From NCBI GenBank assembly GCA_947683425.1, contig CANTUQ010000070.1, positions 7,767,501 to 7,831,500 of the forward strand: a stretch of 64,000 bases of DNA, in the 5' to 3' direction. Origin of the DNA: Excoecaria cochinchinensis. Lineage: Eukaryota; Streptophyta; Magnoliopsida; Malpighiales; Euphorbiaceae. Both the position numbers and the translations under genes were made by a program. Of this stretch, positions 35,346 to 46,987 are shown one piece after another. The notes under the pieces are model-generated. The model ran no database searches and was not told the origin of the DNA. It was given only the letters and a program-made list of their open reading frames with translations. The stretch's first letter is position 1, and each line of letters opens with the position of its first letter.

Positions 35346-36184
35346 TAAAAAGCCAACGCAGGGAAACCCATGGCCCAAAAACAAACAAATAAAATCAGTA
35401 ATTAGTGTCTTCCTATACAGTGGAGAGTGGGCTCTTCAAAGTAAGTCCCGTTTAAACTTTGTGCTTCGATGTTGAAGGACGATAGTTCTCCCATACAGGA
35501 AAAGTTACCTTAATTAACGCCCGTCATTGTAAGACCAACGTTATATTAAAATGAAATGCTAAATATTCTTTCTTTATTATTGTCTTCTCCCTACTTTTTA
35601 TTTTAATTTCTCCACTAGTTTCCCAACATGTGTACAATATTTTTTATATACCCATATTCTATATGATTGAATATAAATTATAAATAAAAGAAATTTCAGT
35701 TGACTAACTTTTCTTCCAAATGATTCGCATCCATTTAATTTGCTTCCTCTTCACCTGGAGTAGGGGCAAATAAGGTTTGAACATATATAGAAACTTTCAA
35801 GATTAGAACTCAAAAAAAAAAAAAAATTGCAAACTCACTAACGTAAAAAGAGTCCATTTGCTTAAATTAATGTTTCTTTTGATTCACTAATTTAATTTAC
35901 CTTAAAAAAGAAAAAAAAAAAAATCGATCGCAACTTGTAATATGATAATATAAACCAAAGACAAAATTTTAGTGACGTGCATAATATGACAAAATGATGG
36001 AAATTAATTCCATATAATTGGAAGAGAAAAATGCAATGGTCATATATTAGGTATTTATGAAACATAATTAATTAAAAATTACAGGAAGAAGCGTGTATTC
36101 TTGAATTCTGATAATGACAAGATTCGAAACTTCAAAGAGCTAGCCGGCCCCAGGTAGTTATGTTATTTTGGTCCAATTCTTGTC
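35346..36184. other. Upstream region of laccase 2
   Basis: No gene. AT-rich, with A-runs at 35810-35826 and 35905-35924. It should contain the proximal promoter. Its left border with the CACTA-like repeats is diffuse. Confidence 0.5.
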
Positions 36185-36192
36185 TATATATA
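36185..36192 (+). promoter_or_regulatory. TATA box of laccase 2 (upstream of exon-1 copy 1)
   Basis: TATATATA, 52 bp before the first ATG (36244), just ahead of the repeated leader CAGCCTACGAAATG. Copies 2 and 3 of the leader are each preceded by a (TA)n tract, so each could have its own TATA-like sequence. Which is used cannot be told from sequence. Confidence 0.6.
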
Positions 36193-36364
36193 CAGCCTAC
36201 GAAATGATTATTCAAACTCCATACAGTTCTCATAAGCCAAGAAATGCATTTAATCATGAAGATTTTTCAGTCGCAAGTTTTACTGTTTCTTATCTTTGCC
36301 ATGTTGCTCTGTTGTGAAGCTACAACACGCTATAAATTTGTAGTGAGTATCATGTTCTTAATTA

Positions 36365-36395
<31 letters not shown>

Positions 36396-36719
36396 GCCTA
36401 CGAAATGATTATTCAAACTCCGTACAATTCATCATAAGCCAAGAAATGCATTTAATCATGAAGATTTTTCAGTTGCAAGTTTTAGTGTTTCTTATCTTTG
36501 CCATATTGCTTTGTTGTGAAGCTACAATACGCTATAAATTTGTAGTGAGTATCATGTTCTTAATTAATATATATATATATACACACAGCCTACGAAATGA
36601 TTATTCAAACTCCATACAATTCATCATAAGCCAAGAAATGCATTTAATCATGAAGATTTTTCAGTTGCAAGTTTTAGTGTTTCTTATCTTTGCCATGTTG
36701 CTCTGTTGTGAAGCTACAT
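36193..36719 (+). repeat. Tandem triplication of laccase 2 leader and exon 1
   Basis: Units start at 36193, 36394 and 36586 (CAGCCTACGAAATGATTATTC...), period 201 then 192 bp. Each has an ATG (36244, 36446, 36638) and encodes the same signal peptide (MHLIMKIFQxQVLxFLIFA). Copies 1 and 2 end RYKFV followed by donor GTGAGT (36343 and 36545). Copy 3 breaks off after CCEAT into a (TA)n(TG)n microsatellite and has lost its donor. Differences between copies are few, so the event is fairly recent. Confidence 0.95.
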
Positions 36720-36770
<51 letters not shown>

Positions 36771-39700
36771 CACTTTACTATGTGAATCTCATCAGCATTC
36801 CAAATCTGAACCAAATTTGTTTTATAAATATACTAACATTTCTTTCTAGCCAAGTTTAGCTATACCTAAGTTTTGATTGTAAAATATCAACTAATAGTTA
36901 AGAATCTTGTTCTAATCGACATGTGCACAATCATCTTGACTAGTTCTTAAAAATACACATCGTTGGATCAAAATTAATATTATTTTATTTTTAATTCAAT
37001 GGTGCAGATTAATGCACACTTAATTATTTTATTCTTATATAAAACAATTATTATTATTATTATTATGATTATGATTATTATTGTTGTTGTTGTGGTTGCT
37101 GCTGCTGCTGCAGGTGGAAGAAACTTCTTATACGAGACTTTGCAGCACAAAGAACATCCTTACAGTAAATGGCAAATTTCCAGGACCAACAATCCATGTT
37201 ACCAGAGGGGAAACAATCATAGTTGATATCTATAACAAGGCTCAAAATAATATTACCATTCACTGGTAATTAAATTCTCTGCACTCTATAATTAAAGTTT
37301 GTTTATTTAATAGTAGTTTTAAAATATTTATTGTTACTGAATTATTTAACAGGCATGGAGCAAAACAACTTAGAAATCCATGGGGGGATGGTCCCGAATA
37401 CATAACACAATGTCCAATTCAACCTGGAGCTAAGTTTAGCCAGAAAATCATATATTCTACGGAGGAAGGAACTTTGTGGTATCATGGTCATACTAATTGG
37501 ACAAGGGCAACCCTGCATGGAGCTGTTATTATATATCCTAACCAAGGAACTTACTATCCTTTCCCCAAGCCTCATGCAGAAGCTCTTCTTATTTTAGGTA
37601 CATTTTATTATTCATATTATTTTTAATTTTTTTCAAAGTCAAGTAATTATGAAAAAACATATAAATTGAAATAAATATTGCTTTCATTCTCAACAATTCA
37701 CTTGTTACGAGTTTGTATATTGAAATAATAATATAATATGATTTTAATTATCTCTTTAAGTGTTTCAAGTTTAATATTATAATTTTACTAATAAAAATGA
37801 GTTTAGGTACTGTTTCGCGTTGAAATATTAATCTTATACACTAGAGTATTATTTCCGTAGTTTGCGGACTCAACTCAAATTAAAATTATTTAGAGCCCGT
37901 GTGGACTTTTTAATACCAGGAAAAAAAATCTCATTAATGATATCATTCCATTTGATAATTAGTAGTATATCATTAAACGTAGATAATTGGATATAATTAA
38001 TTATAAATTGATCAGTGTCTATGATTGGATAATGCCTATTAAAATAAATGTAGGAGAGTGGTGGAAGCAAGGAATAGCAGAGCTTTATGATACATTTATT
38101 CGGTCTGGTGGAGACCCTAATATTTCTGATGCTTACACTATCAATGGTCAACCTGGCGATCTTTATCCTTGCTCCAAACCAGGTAATTTCTTATTCTTAC
38201 AAAATTTTATTTAGAATTTTCATTTTTTTAAAAGAAATAGTTTTTACTATTTTTCCTGCTAAAAAAATGTTGTTTTCTAATCACTAGAATCACGCTCACT
38301 CTTAAATAAAATAAAATAAAAATCTTACAGTAAGATTTTATTATAATCCTTAAAGCACTGAACAATCCAACAATATCACACAGAACTAGATAGGGTTGAA
38401 AAAAAAAGCCAAAAAAATATGGTTAAATTTGAGTTTAAACCGATCAATGCTATTAATTAGTCCAATTGAATGTGGATGTGAACTTTAATTTTTAAAATAT
38501 ACTGTTAATATAGATTTAGATTGAATTTAATGTTTAATTAACCGGTCCTTATATATAATTTTTCATTCATATATATATATAAATATATAATTTTCAAATT
38601 TTAATTGAAATTACCCTTAAACTATATATAAATATGAATATATTTTATACTTTAATCAACAAAAATTAAACCCGAAAAATGGATCAAATTGTAAATAGAT
38701 CAAAATTTTGGGAGTCATAAATGGATTGGGTGATGACCCACATGGGTCAATCGTTTATGACATAATTTATTGTTGTTTTAAAATATTTTTTATTAAAAAA
38801 TAAAAACGATTATGCATTATAAACTATAAAAAATAGTTCTTATATTTATATTATAAAATTATAACTACCCAAACGGGTTAGGTTGAGTGACTTGAAGGGT
38901 CAAATGAATTGGGTTGGATTTAGATTAAAAAAATATGTATGGAGTCAAATTTTGACATGTTTAATTAAAATCATTTATCTATCAACAATATTGATGAATG
39001 ATAAATTAGGATTAAAATTTTTTTATTGCCTCGTAAAGCGTTTATATAATTTTTTTATTTTATTGGCACTAAATTTTAATGACTTTATTTTAATTTATAT
39101 TTTTTATTTAGAATTTTTGAAATTTATATTTTAATTTTATGAATACATTTTTTTAATGAAAAATAAGGCAATTTGTATATGTTTAACTTTTCAATAACTA
39201 ATAGGTTATTAATGCAATGCACTTGGATTTTAATTTTAAAAAATTAATATTAATAAATTGAATTTAAAAAATAAGTTATAAACTGATTAAACAATGTATG
39301 AGTGTATGTCCACTTCTAAAAGTAGATATATAAAGTTTTTTTTTTAGGAAAATATAGCTAATCATTAATTTGTTATTTTAATTAGGAAAGTATAATTAAT
39401 GTATATCTACTTAAATTGATTTGCCTACCAATAAACTTACTTCACAAGTTAAATCGAATTAGTTGGAATCGATAAGAAGTCAACATGAATTAAGCAGGTC
39501 ATCTGAATCTTCTTTTTCTTTTTTTTTTTTTAATAATCATAGAGATAGTGGATGATTTGAAGAAGAAAGAGTAAAACAACACGATATCATAGTTGACCAA
39601 CGAAGTGAAAGGTAGAATTTTGTTTCCGAGACGGTCAATAAGGCATCGTTGTCTAATTGATAGAGCCAAACAATTTAATATTAGGTTCTGAAATCAAATG

Positions 39701-42059
39701 GTAATTTTTTTTATTATAAGATTCTAATTAATTGAAAATTATTAAAATATTTATTTTAGTGGTAAAATTGATTTTAATGATAAAATTAAATATATATGGT
39801 TATTAATATTTTCCAAACTAATAAATAAATAAATAATTAATTAATTAATTAGATTGTACGTAGAATAACTATAATCACACATTATGCAGAAACTTTCAAG
39901 CTCAAGGTTGATTATGGGAAGACATATCTTCTTCGAATAATAAACGCTGCCCTTCAAGACTTGCTCTTCTTCTCCATAGCAGATCACAATCTTACAATTG
40001 TAGGATCAGATGCAAGCTACACAAAGCCATTTGTGTCTAATTATATAGTAATATCGCCTGGCCAAACCATTGATCTCTTATTAAATGCAAACCAACCACC
40101 AAACCACCGCTACTACATGGCGGCCAGAGTCTACTCCGCCGTCGTCGGCCTTACAATTGATAACACAACCACCACCGCCATCATCCAATACAACAACTCG
40201 TCTTCTTCGTCGCCTTTGTTACCTAATCTCCCTTATTACAATGACACAAATGCATCATTTAGTTTCACTTCTAAGCTTACAAGCCTAGCAGATAAAAACC
40301 ATCCTATTGATGTTCCATTGAAAATAAGTACAAGAATGTTTATTACACTTTCAATTAACGCATTTCCATGTCCGAATAATTCTTGTTCTGGTCCCAACGG
40401 AACAAGACTGGCTGCAAGTTTGAACAATATTAGCTTTGTGATGCCGGATACAATTGATATTTTAGAAGCTTATTATTATGGAATAAATGGAGTTTTTGGG
40501 AATAGATTTCCGAATGTTCCGCCATTGTTCTTTAATTTTACTGCTGAAGATTTGCCATTGTATCTCGAGCTAGCAAAGCTAGATACACAAGTGAAATTGA
40601 TCGACTATGGATCAAATGTAGAGATAGTATTTCAAGGGACAAATGTGGCAGCAGGAGCTAGTGATCATCCAATGCATCTTCATGGTTTTAGTTTCTATGT
40701 TGTTGGAAGTGGATTTGGGAATTTTGATCCAGTTAAGGATCCTTCAAGTTATAATATTGTTGACCCTCCTTATCAAAATACCATTGCTGTGCCCGTTAAT
40801 GGCTGGACTACTATCAGATTCAAGGCAGATAACCCTGGTACGTATATATTATATATATCCCTATTTTACTTATTTTAAATCTTAAAAACTTCATAGATTT
40901 TCACAAGAAGTTAACCACTTACGTAAGATTTTTCTTGGTTAGAACTCATCTATCACAAACAAGTCAATATGTGTGATTAATTGATAGGCAAAATATATGT
41001 TAATTAACTGGCATATAAGATCATTGTTTTTGTCCACACATAAACCATGTCAAGGGAAACATTTAAGAGTTATTATAGCTTTATATTTATATATATATAA
41101 AAATCCTTTGATCCAGTTAATTCGAATTCTTGCCGGATAAACTCATGAAAAGAACAAAACACTCTCTACATATTATTTAAAAATGTTGCATACAAAGTTT
41201 GAATCTAAATCTCTAATTAAAAGAAAAAGGTTAAGAAACTTATATCATTCCATCCCATTAATTAAACGCTACAATTTTTAATCTTTAACTCATCAGTTAT
41301 ATTAGAATTTCATTAGAATTTTTTTTATTTCCTTTCAAAATAACTCCTATTATATATAGTTTTTCATATTATATATTTTTATTCTTATTATTGACAGAGT
41401 AAAATTTGAATCTATTTTCATTACAAATTTAAAATGATAAATCAGAAAAAAAAAAAAAAAACTATTATTATCTCTTTTCAAAAATATGGTGATAAAACTT
41501 AAACTAGAATAGAACTAATTTTTTTAGGATTGCAATAAATTAACACAAAATTAGTATGCAACCAACATAGAATATTTTGTAAAATACTCTCTCTATTTTT
41601 TATTATCTGTCACTTTTGATTAAAATACAAATTCTATTTATTTGTTACTTTTAGATTTTCAATACAATTTAATTTTCTCTTTCCAATTTAATTTTTATTT
41701 TCAATAAAAATTGTCCAATTAGATTCATTTTTTTACATTAAATCACTTAATATGCATTGAATCACTCAATTTTTTTCTAAATTCAAGACTAATTAATATT
41801 TTTTAATTCTAATAAAAATAACAAAAATAACAATTATAAAAAAATGGGGGAGTACGTAATGGCTTGTTGGAACAAAAATCAACTGAATAACTATATATCT
41901 TATTGATACTTTGGTCTGTATTTTATAGGAGTGTGGTTAATGCATTGCCATTTAGAACGTCACATGTCATGGGGAATGGACAATGTATTCATAGTGAAAG
42001 AGGGCAAAGCTCCTGAAGAACGTATGCTGCCTCGGCCGCCGAACATGCCACCGTGTTAA
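36244..42059 (+). CDS. laccase 2 (secreted multicopper oxidase), six exons
   Basis: Same function as laccase 1. Exons: 36244-36342 (or its duplicate 36446-36544), 37114-37265, 37353-37597, 38054-38182, 39890-40837, 41929-42059. The sum is 1704 nt and 567 residues with either exon 1. Copper ligands fall at the same positions as in laccase 1: H83/H85, H128/H130, HPMHLHG from 468, H530-C-H532 and axial Met541. The first start gives a signal peptide MHLIMKIFQSQVLLFLIFAM. Intron 1 must skip exon-1 copies 2 and 3, or copy 2 is the true first exon. The acceptor of exon 2 lies in a (GCT)n run. No frameshift or stop is seen. It ends PPC like its paralogue; a LAC14/15-type clade is likely but unproven. 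Confidence 0.93.
39640..39730 (+). repeat. possible tRNA-derived SINE remnant in laccase 2 intron 4
   Basis: TTGTCTAATTGATAGAGCC resembles a pol III box A (tRNA D-arm) and, about 30 bases on, AGGTTCTGAAATCAAA resembles a decayed box B, followed by a T-run. It is too divergent to be a tRNA gene. Intron 4 otherwise (38183-39889) is AT-rich filler. Confidence 0.35.
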
Positions 42060-42271
42060 CCCATCAGCCGTCGGAAAATCAATTTCCATATCATAGATAA
42101 TGATATCTTTACTTGGTTGTTTGTGTTTAATTAAGTACTATATACTATACAATAAAATGGGAATTTAATTTATTGCTTTGAATATATTTGTGATGTTTAC
42201 TTCATATGATGTTTGGGAAACTACATGTCTTTTCTGTTCTTGTATTTATCTTTTATATTATAGTTAATAAA

Positions 42272-42845
42272 TGTTGGTAAATTGTGTATTTAAAATTGTA
42301 CCATCAGCACTATAAATACCAAGTGCTGAATATATTTTATGTCAATTGATAATATACAATCAACTTTTCAATCATCTAATTTTACATGGTATTAGAGCCA
42401 TTTCTTCTCTTCCAATAAGAAATTGCAAATTCTATTGTTCCCTTCAACTCCTCTACCACATCTTTCTCTGTCTCTTTGAGTCATTCTATGTTAAACTAAA
42501 TACTAAAAATTACGTACCTAGCCTGAAAAACACAATTTATTCCAATTCTTAATTATCAAATCTACATGACATTATTGATAATTATCAAGATCTACATGAC
42601 ATTATTGATATGGGTCTGTCTCGCCACCATCAAAAACCATTCCCTCCACTGCTAATGCCACGGTCCAAATTCTCAATCCTGCATATGTAACATGGTTCAA
42701 AAAGGATTAAATATTCCTGTCTTGGTTGTTTTCTTCTCTCACCAAACACACATTTCCATATGTTATTGGACTCACTTCTTCACCTGAGGTATGGACGGCA
42801 CTTGAAAAATCTTTTGGCTCAATCTCACATAAAAGACGTGTAGTT
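42272..42845 (+). mobile_element. Ty1/copia fragment (Ale-like): LTR end, PBS and gag start
   Basis: A short LTR-like segment (TGTTGGTAAATTG...TTTTACA, 42272-42385, with ACTATAAATACC as TATA) is followed at once by TGGTATTAGAGCC, a variant initiator-Met PBS. Downstream a broken gag reads NPAYVTWFKKD, SWLFSSLT and LTSSPEVWTALEKSFGS, the pattern of Ale/Retrofit-type gag. It stops near 42845; no pol or 3' LTR. The LTR start is a guess by the TG rule. Confidence 0.6.
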
Positions 42846-42950
42846 TCCCAAGCATGAATGTCTCATAATTAGAATTTTAAGTATTTGTTTTCTTTATAAA
42901 GTGTTGTTCGGTTTTTTTTTTTTAATTCTATCTAGAACAAACAGCTCGCA

Positions 42951-43190
42951 TTAAACCAAAGGAACGGAATTACGGGAGGGATGAGAATCCCAAACCATGA
43001 AACTAGCAAAACTAATAGGAAGTCTAGCAAGCTCATGAGAGCCTTTATATATTACAACATGTCTCTTCACCAACTTGACATCAAAATCTGAACGTCTTCT
43101 AAGGATATTCTTACAGTCAAGGATAATAAGACCAAAACTGGAGAGATCTTCTTCCCTGCTATGTACGTATAAGTAAAAAAGATTTCTATG
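42951..43190 (-). pseudogene. RNase H-like tail of a plant LINE
   Basis: The minus-strand ORF encodes REEDLSSFGLIILDCKNILR then VKLVKRHV...GSHELARLP. DCK plus VKRxxNxxAHxLA is the end of the RNase H domain (RVT_3 type) common in plant LINE-like retroelements; the Asn and Ala-His context is degraded here. The upstream ORF is missing. Confidence 0.55.
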
Positions 43191-43259
43191 CATATCAAAT
43201 CATCATATATAGACTTTGATGTTGTCAACTACACACACACACACAACACACACACCAAC

Positions 43260-45236
43260 CATTACAAGAAATCTGAGAAATAGAGACGGAAAATAGAGAC
43301 GGAATTCCGTCTCTAATTGAAAATAGAGACGGAAATAGAGACGGAGTCGGTCTCTAAAAATTAGAAACCAAAATATTCCGTCTCTATTTTTAGAGACGGA
43401 ATAGTGCTTTCCGTCTCTATTTTTAGAGACGGAATGAGCGTTTCGGTCTCTAAAAATAGAGACGGAAAGAACGATTCTGTCTCTATTTTTAGAGACGGAA
43501 ACTCAATTCCGTCTCTAAAAATAGAGACGGAAAAACTTTTTCCGTCTCTATTTTTTTTTGGAATTTTTTTAATATATTAAAATAAATAATATTAAATTTA
43601 AATATTCCTTAATTTTATATAATGAATTTTCGTCTCTAATTTATTGAATTTTTTTTATATATTAAAAATAAATAATATTAAATTTAAATTATTCTTAATT
43701 TTATATAATGAAAAAAATTAAATAAACAATAAATAATTATGAAAATATTGTATTATTGAATGTATTAATATCCAAGTAAATTAGTGCAATGTCCAATATG
43801 CCTCTATTCTGCATAAGTTCCAACAAGTAAAGAAATTTGATCCTTAACAGCTAAAACAAATGCAATCATAAACTCAACCTAATATGCTACTGTAACAAAC
43901 CAATAAAAAATGCTAAAATATTTAATTTCAGTACTGAACAAGTATCTTTCACCTAAACAACCTTTGATAAAACATCAAGAACGAAGCTACCTCCAAAATA
44001 CACTCATTCAATTCAATATCTTCCAGCTCATTCTCATCCATGTCCAATTGTAAAACAAACAAAAAGTAACTAACGAAATAGAACAGATAAACAAAATCTT
44101 GTCCAATGTAATTTGGAATGCAGAAAACTAAATTACTGAGTAACATTAAGCCATTTAGAGAAATTACTGGGTAACATTAAGCTATTTAGAGAAATTACTG
44201 GGTCACGGTCGCCGGAGATTCGCCGGAGCTCCACTGAAGTCACCAAGACCATCGGAAGGAAGCTCGACGCCTCGGGGTTCCTTTTCCGGTGATCACGCGC
44301 CGAAAACTCCCTCCATTTTGCCGGAATCGTCGTCGGTAGGTTCGGTTTTCTCCCTCTCCGATCTGCTCGTCGCCGGCGATTGAGGGGGATCCACGGCCAC
44401 CGGAAGCTTCGCCTTGCCGCCGTGAGTCCAGTCGCACCGCTCGTGTCGCCTCTAGCCGTCGGAGCTCATCGAAAAACGCAAGAGAAGCTTCGGTTCCTCT
44501 CTCGCTCCCTTGGAACGGCGTTGCGGTGAATCGGAGGAGAATGCTACGGGAACGGTGCGACTGCGTGTGTCGGTCCGATCGCCACCCCAGTCGCCAGCAG
44601 TGGTCACCGGCAACCTTCCGCCGCTCCCTCTCCCTCTCTCTCCAATTTCTTTCTCTTTCGGCCTCCCTCTCTCCCGTGTTCTGCCTCCTCCTTTCTATTT
44701 CTTTTTTCTTATGTTACTTTATTTTCACTTGTCTAATTAGAAGGGACCAGGAAAAAATATCCCTAAAATAGAGACGGAAATTGATTTTTCGTCTCTATTT
44801 AGAGACCGCACGATTATACCATCTCTAAATAGAGACGAAAATCAATTACCGTCTCTATTTTTAGAGACGGAATTTATTTTCCGTCTCTAAATTTAGAGAC
44901 GAAAATTAATTCCGTCTCTAAATTTAGAGACCGAAATATTTTTTCGTCTCTAAATAGAGACGGAATTGTTTCGGTCTCTATTTAGAGACGGAAATATATT
45001 TTTCGTCTCTATTTAGAGACGGAAAAAATTTTCGTCTCTATTTTTGGTCTCAAATTTTGGAGGGAATCGATCCCGCCATAAATAGAGACGAAAAATAGAG
45101 ACGAAAATTTTTTCGTCTCTAAATAGAGACGAAAATAATTTTCCATCTCTATTTAGAGACGGAAAATATTAAATAGAGACGGAAAACTGATTTCCGTCTC
45201 TATTTTCCGTCTCTATTTTCCAGTTTTCTTGTAGTG
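43260..45236. mobile_element. Non-autonomous CACTA element (CACTA-E)
   Basis: Left end CATTACAAGAAAT (one change from CACTACAAGAAA), right end TTTTCTTGTAGTG; 1977 bp. Both subterminal zones (43275-43560 and 44765-45225) carry TAGAGACGGAA/TTCCGTCTCTA palindromes. It landed in a CA-rich microsatellite, and flanking triplets AAC and CAC no longer match exactly. The interior has AT-rich DNA (43560-44200) and a GC-rich block followed by a pyrimidine tract. No transposase; a minus-strand ORF at 43949-44146 is not recognised. Confidence 0.88.
44205..44700. other. GC-rich block inside CACTA-E
   Basis: Strongly GC-rich (CGCCGG words) against AT-rich surroundings, ending in CTCTCCCTCT pyrimidines. ORFs exist on both strands but none has a recognised domain. 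Part of it resembles the GC block in the Tat LTRs at 53195-53320 (shared GTCGCCGGAGATT, CCGGAG, GCCTCG and CACGCGCCGA in the same order). It may be a captured gene 5' end or a shared promoter/leader module. Confidence 0.5.
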
Positions 45237-45243
45237 CACACAT

Positions 45244-45335
<92 letters not shown>
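45237..45335. repeat. compound microsatellite (CA)n-(TA)n-(TG)n
   Basis: Long TA and TG dinucleotide runs follow the CACTA-E right end; a matching CA run lies before its left end (43230-43259). The microsatellite was probably the insertion target. Confidence 0.9.
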
Positions 45336-45336
<1 letters not shown>

Positions 45337-45572
45337 GTTAGCAAAAAAAAATCTAAAATTTGATTAACTGCAAAATCAATCCGAAACCAAACAAATTTTT
45401 TAGGTTAATCGGTCCAATGGACTCAGCATTGATTTTTAATTTTAACATTTTCGATTTCGATTTGATTTCAATTTCGATTTATATTTTTTTATATAGAAGA
45501 ATGGGGAGTGAGATTCAAACTCGAAACCTTCCAATACATTTGGACCATTATATACTTTTGCGATGTTCCCTT

Positions 45573-46927
45573 TGTTGGCTTAAGGTTACATCTCAATTTT
45601 GATGATAATCAAACCTTGTATAAACTTTGCATAAATTCTATTTATTTGCTTTTGTTTCAGCTTGTTCTCCGCTAAGTTGTGCAAGAACCAAGTCAAGTAT
45701 GCAAGCCAAATGCATGAAGGACTTAAAGTTGTTAATTAAAGAGTATTAATTTTGTAAAATCTTTTGAGGAGCTTTATATATATGTTCATGCATCCTAAAA
45801 GTCATTCATTACATAAAAATAATTTTCACATGCATTAAAATGGTGTTCTGTTGCAAATAGAAAAACTATTTTGTTGAAAGTAGAAAATGTGTTTTACCAT
45901 AAACAGAAAAAATACTTTAAAAAGGTTTTCTAAAATGTTCTTCTGAAAAGTGTCAAACATTCATTTAGAATAGCTGTTAAAATTTACTTTGAAAAGATAA
46001 GCAGAAAGGTTTCTAGAAAATATTTTGGAAAAGTCTTCTGTTCTATCGCAGCAGAACATTTGGACAGAACAGTAGACCTGTTTTCACTAAAAGACAAAAT
46101 AACGGCTAGTTTTTCAAAATTAACCAGTCTGTCTTCCTTCTAACGGCTATATTTTGATCTCTAATGGCTATAATGAGTTTTTGGCTACAAATTGAAGTTG
46201 TTTTTGGTTTCAAATGGGTTAAAGAAGTTGGAAAACATTTATATCTCTTGAGATTCAAGCTTTCATCTTATTCAAACTATTTTTCACATCTTGCACTTCA
46301 TTCATTATCATTCTCCTCAACTAGATTATAGCATTTCTGTTGTAATTCTTGTGTGAGGTATCTTTATAAAAGATTGTGAGAAAGGATTGGCTAGAACCTT
46401 AGGAAATTCTAGTAAGTGTTTAAATCTTTTACTTGGGAAAAAGATTATGGGTAGAAAATATACTAGGTTTGTATATTGGCTTTAACTCTTGCCCATTGAC
46501 AAGAGTTGTTAGTGGAGAGATAAACTCAAGACGGTATCTTGGGGAGTGGATGTAGGCAGTTAGGCCGAACCACTATAAATCATTTGTGTTGATCTATTTC
46601 TTCTCTCCTCTTCTATATTCTGTTTCTAAAAGATTTCAACTATTCTGTTCTTGCTAAATTTTGTGTTAATTCAAAAGAAATCTTTAAAACCATTTATGTT
46701 ATCTAATAGTGATTTACTACAAGATTTAAATCTTTTTTACAAAGTTTTTATTATACATTCTGTTGTTCATCACTTTCTGCATTCATCCATTACATATCCA
46801 TCTGTTCTGCTCAATTCAGAAAACTCCATCAGAACACTTTTGTTCTATTCCGCCAGAAATTGAGTGAATATTTTTAAAACACCCAATTCACACCCCCTCC
46901 CCCTCTTGTGTGTAATCGGGACCAACA
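45573..46927 (+). repeat. putative SIRE 5' LTR
   Basis: Starts TGTTGGCTTAAGG and ends GGGACCAACA, with the PBS two bases later; about 1355 bp. The left border is inferred (no partner LTR). ORFs inside are incidental. Confidence 0.55.
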
Positions 46928-46929
46928 AT

Positions 46930-46941
46930 TGGTATCAGAGC
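46930..46941 (+). other. SIRE primer binding site
   Basis: TGGTATCAGAGC, a perfect match to the canonical plant copia initiator-Met tRNA PBS, between the LTR end and the gag ATG at 46988. Confidence 0.9.
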
Positions 46942-46987
46942 AGATCTCATTCTCCTAAGATTTAACAATCTTGAGTGATCCATAAGA

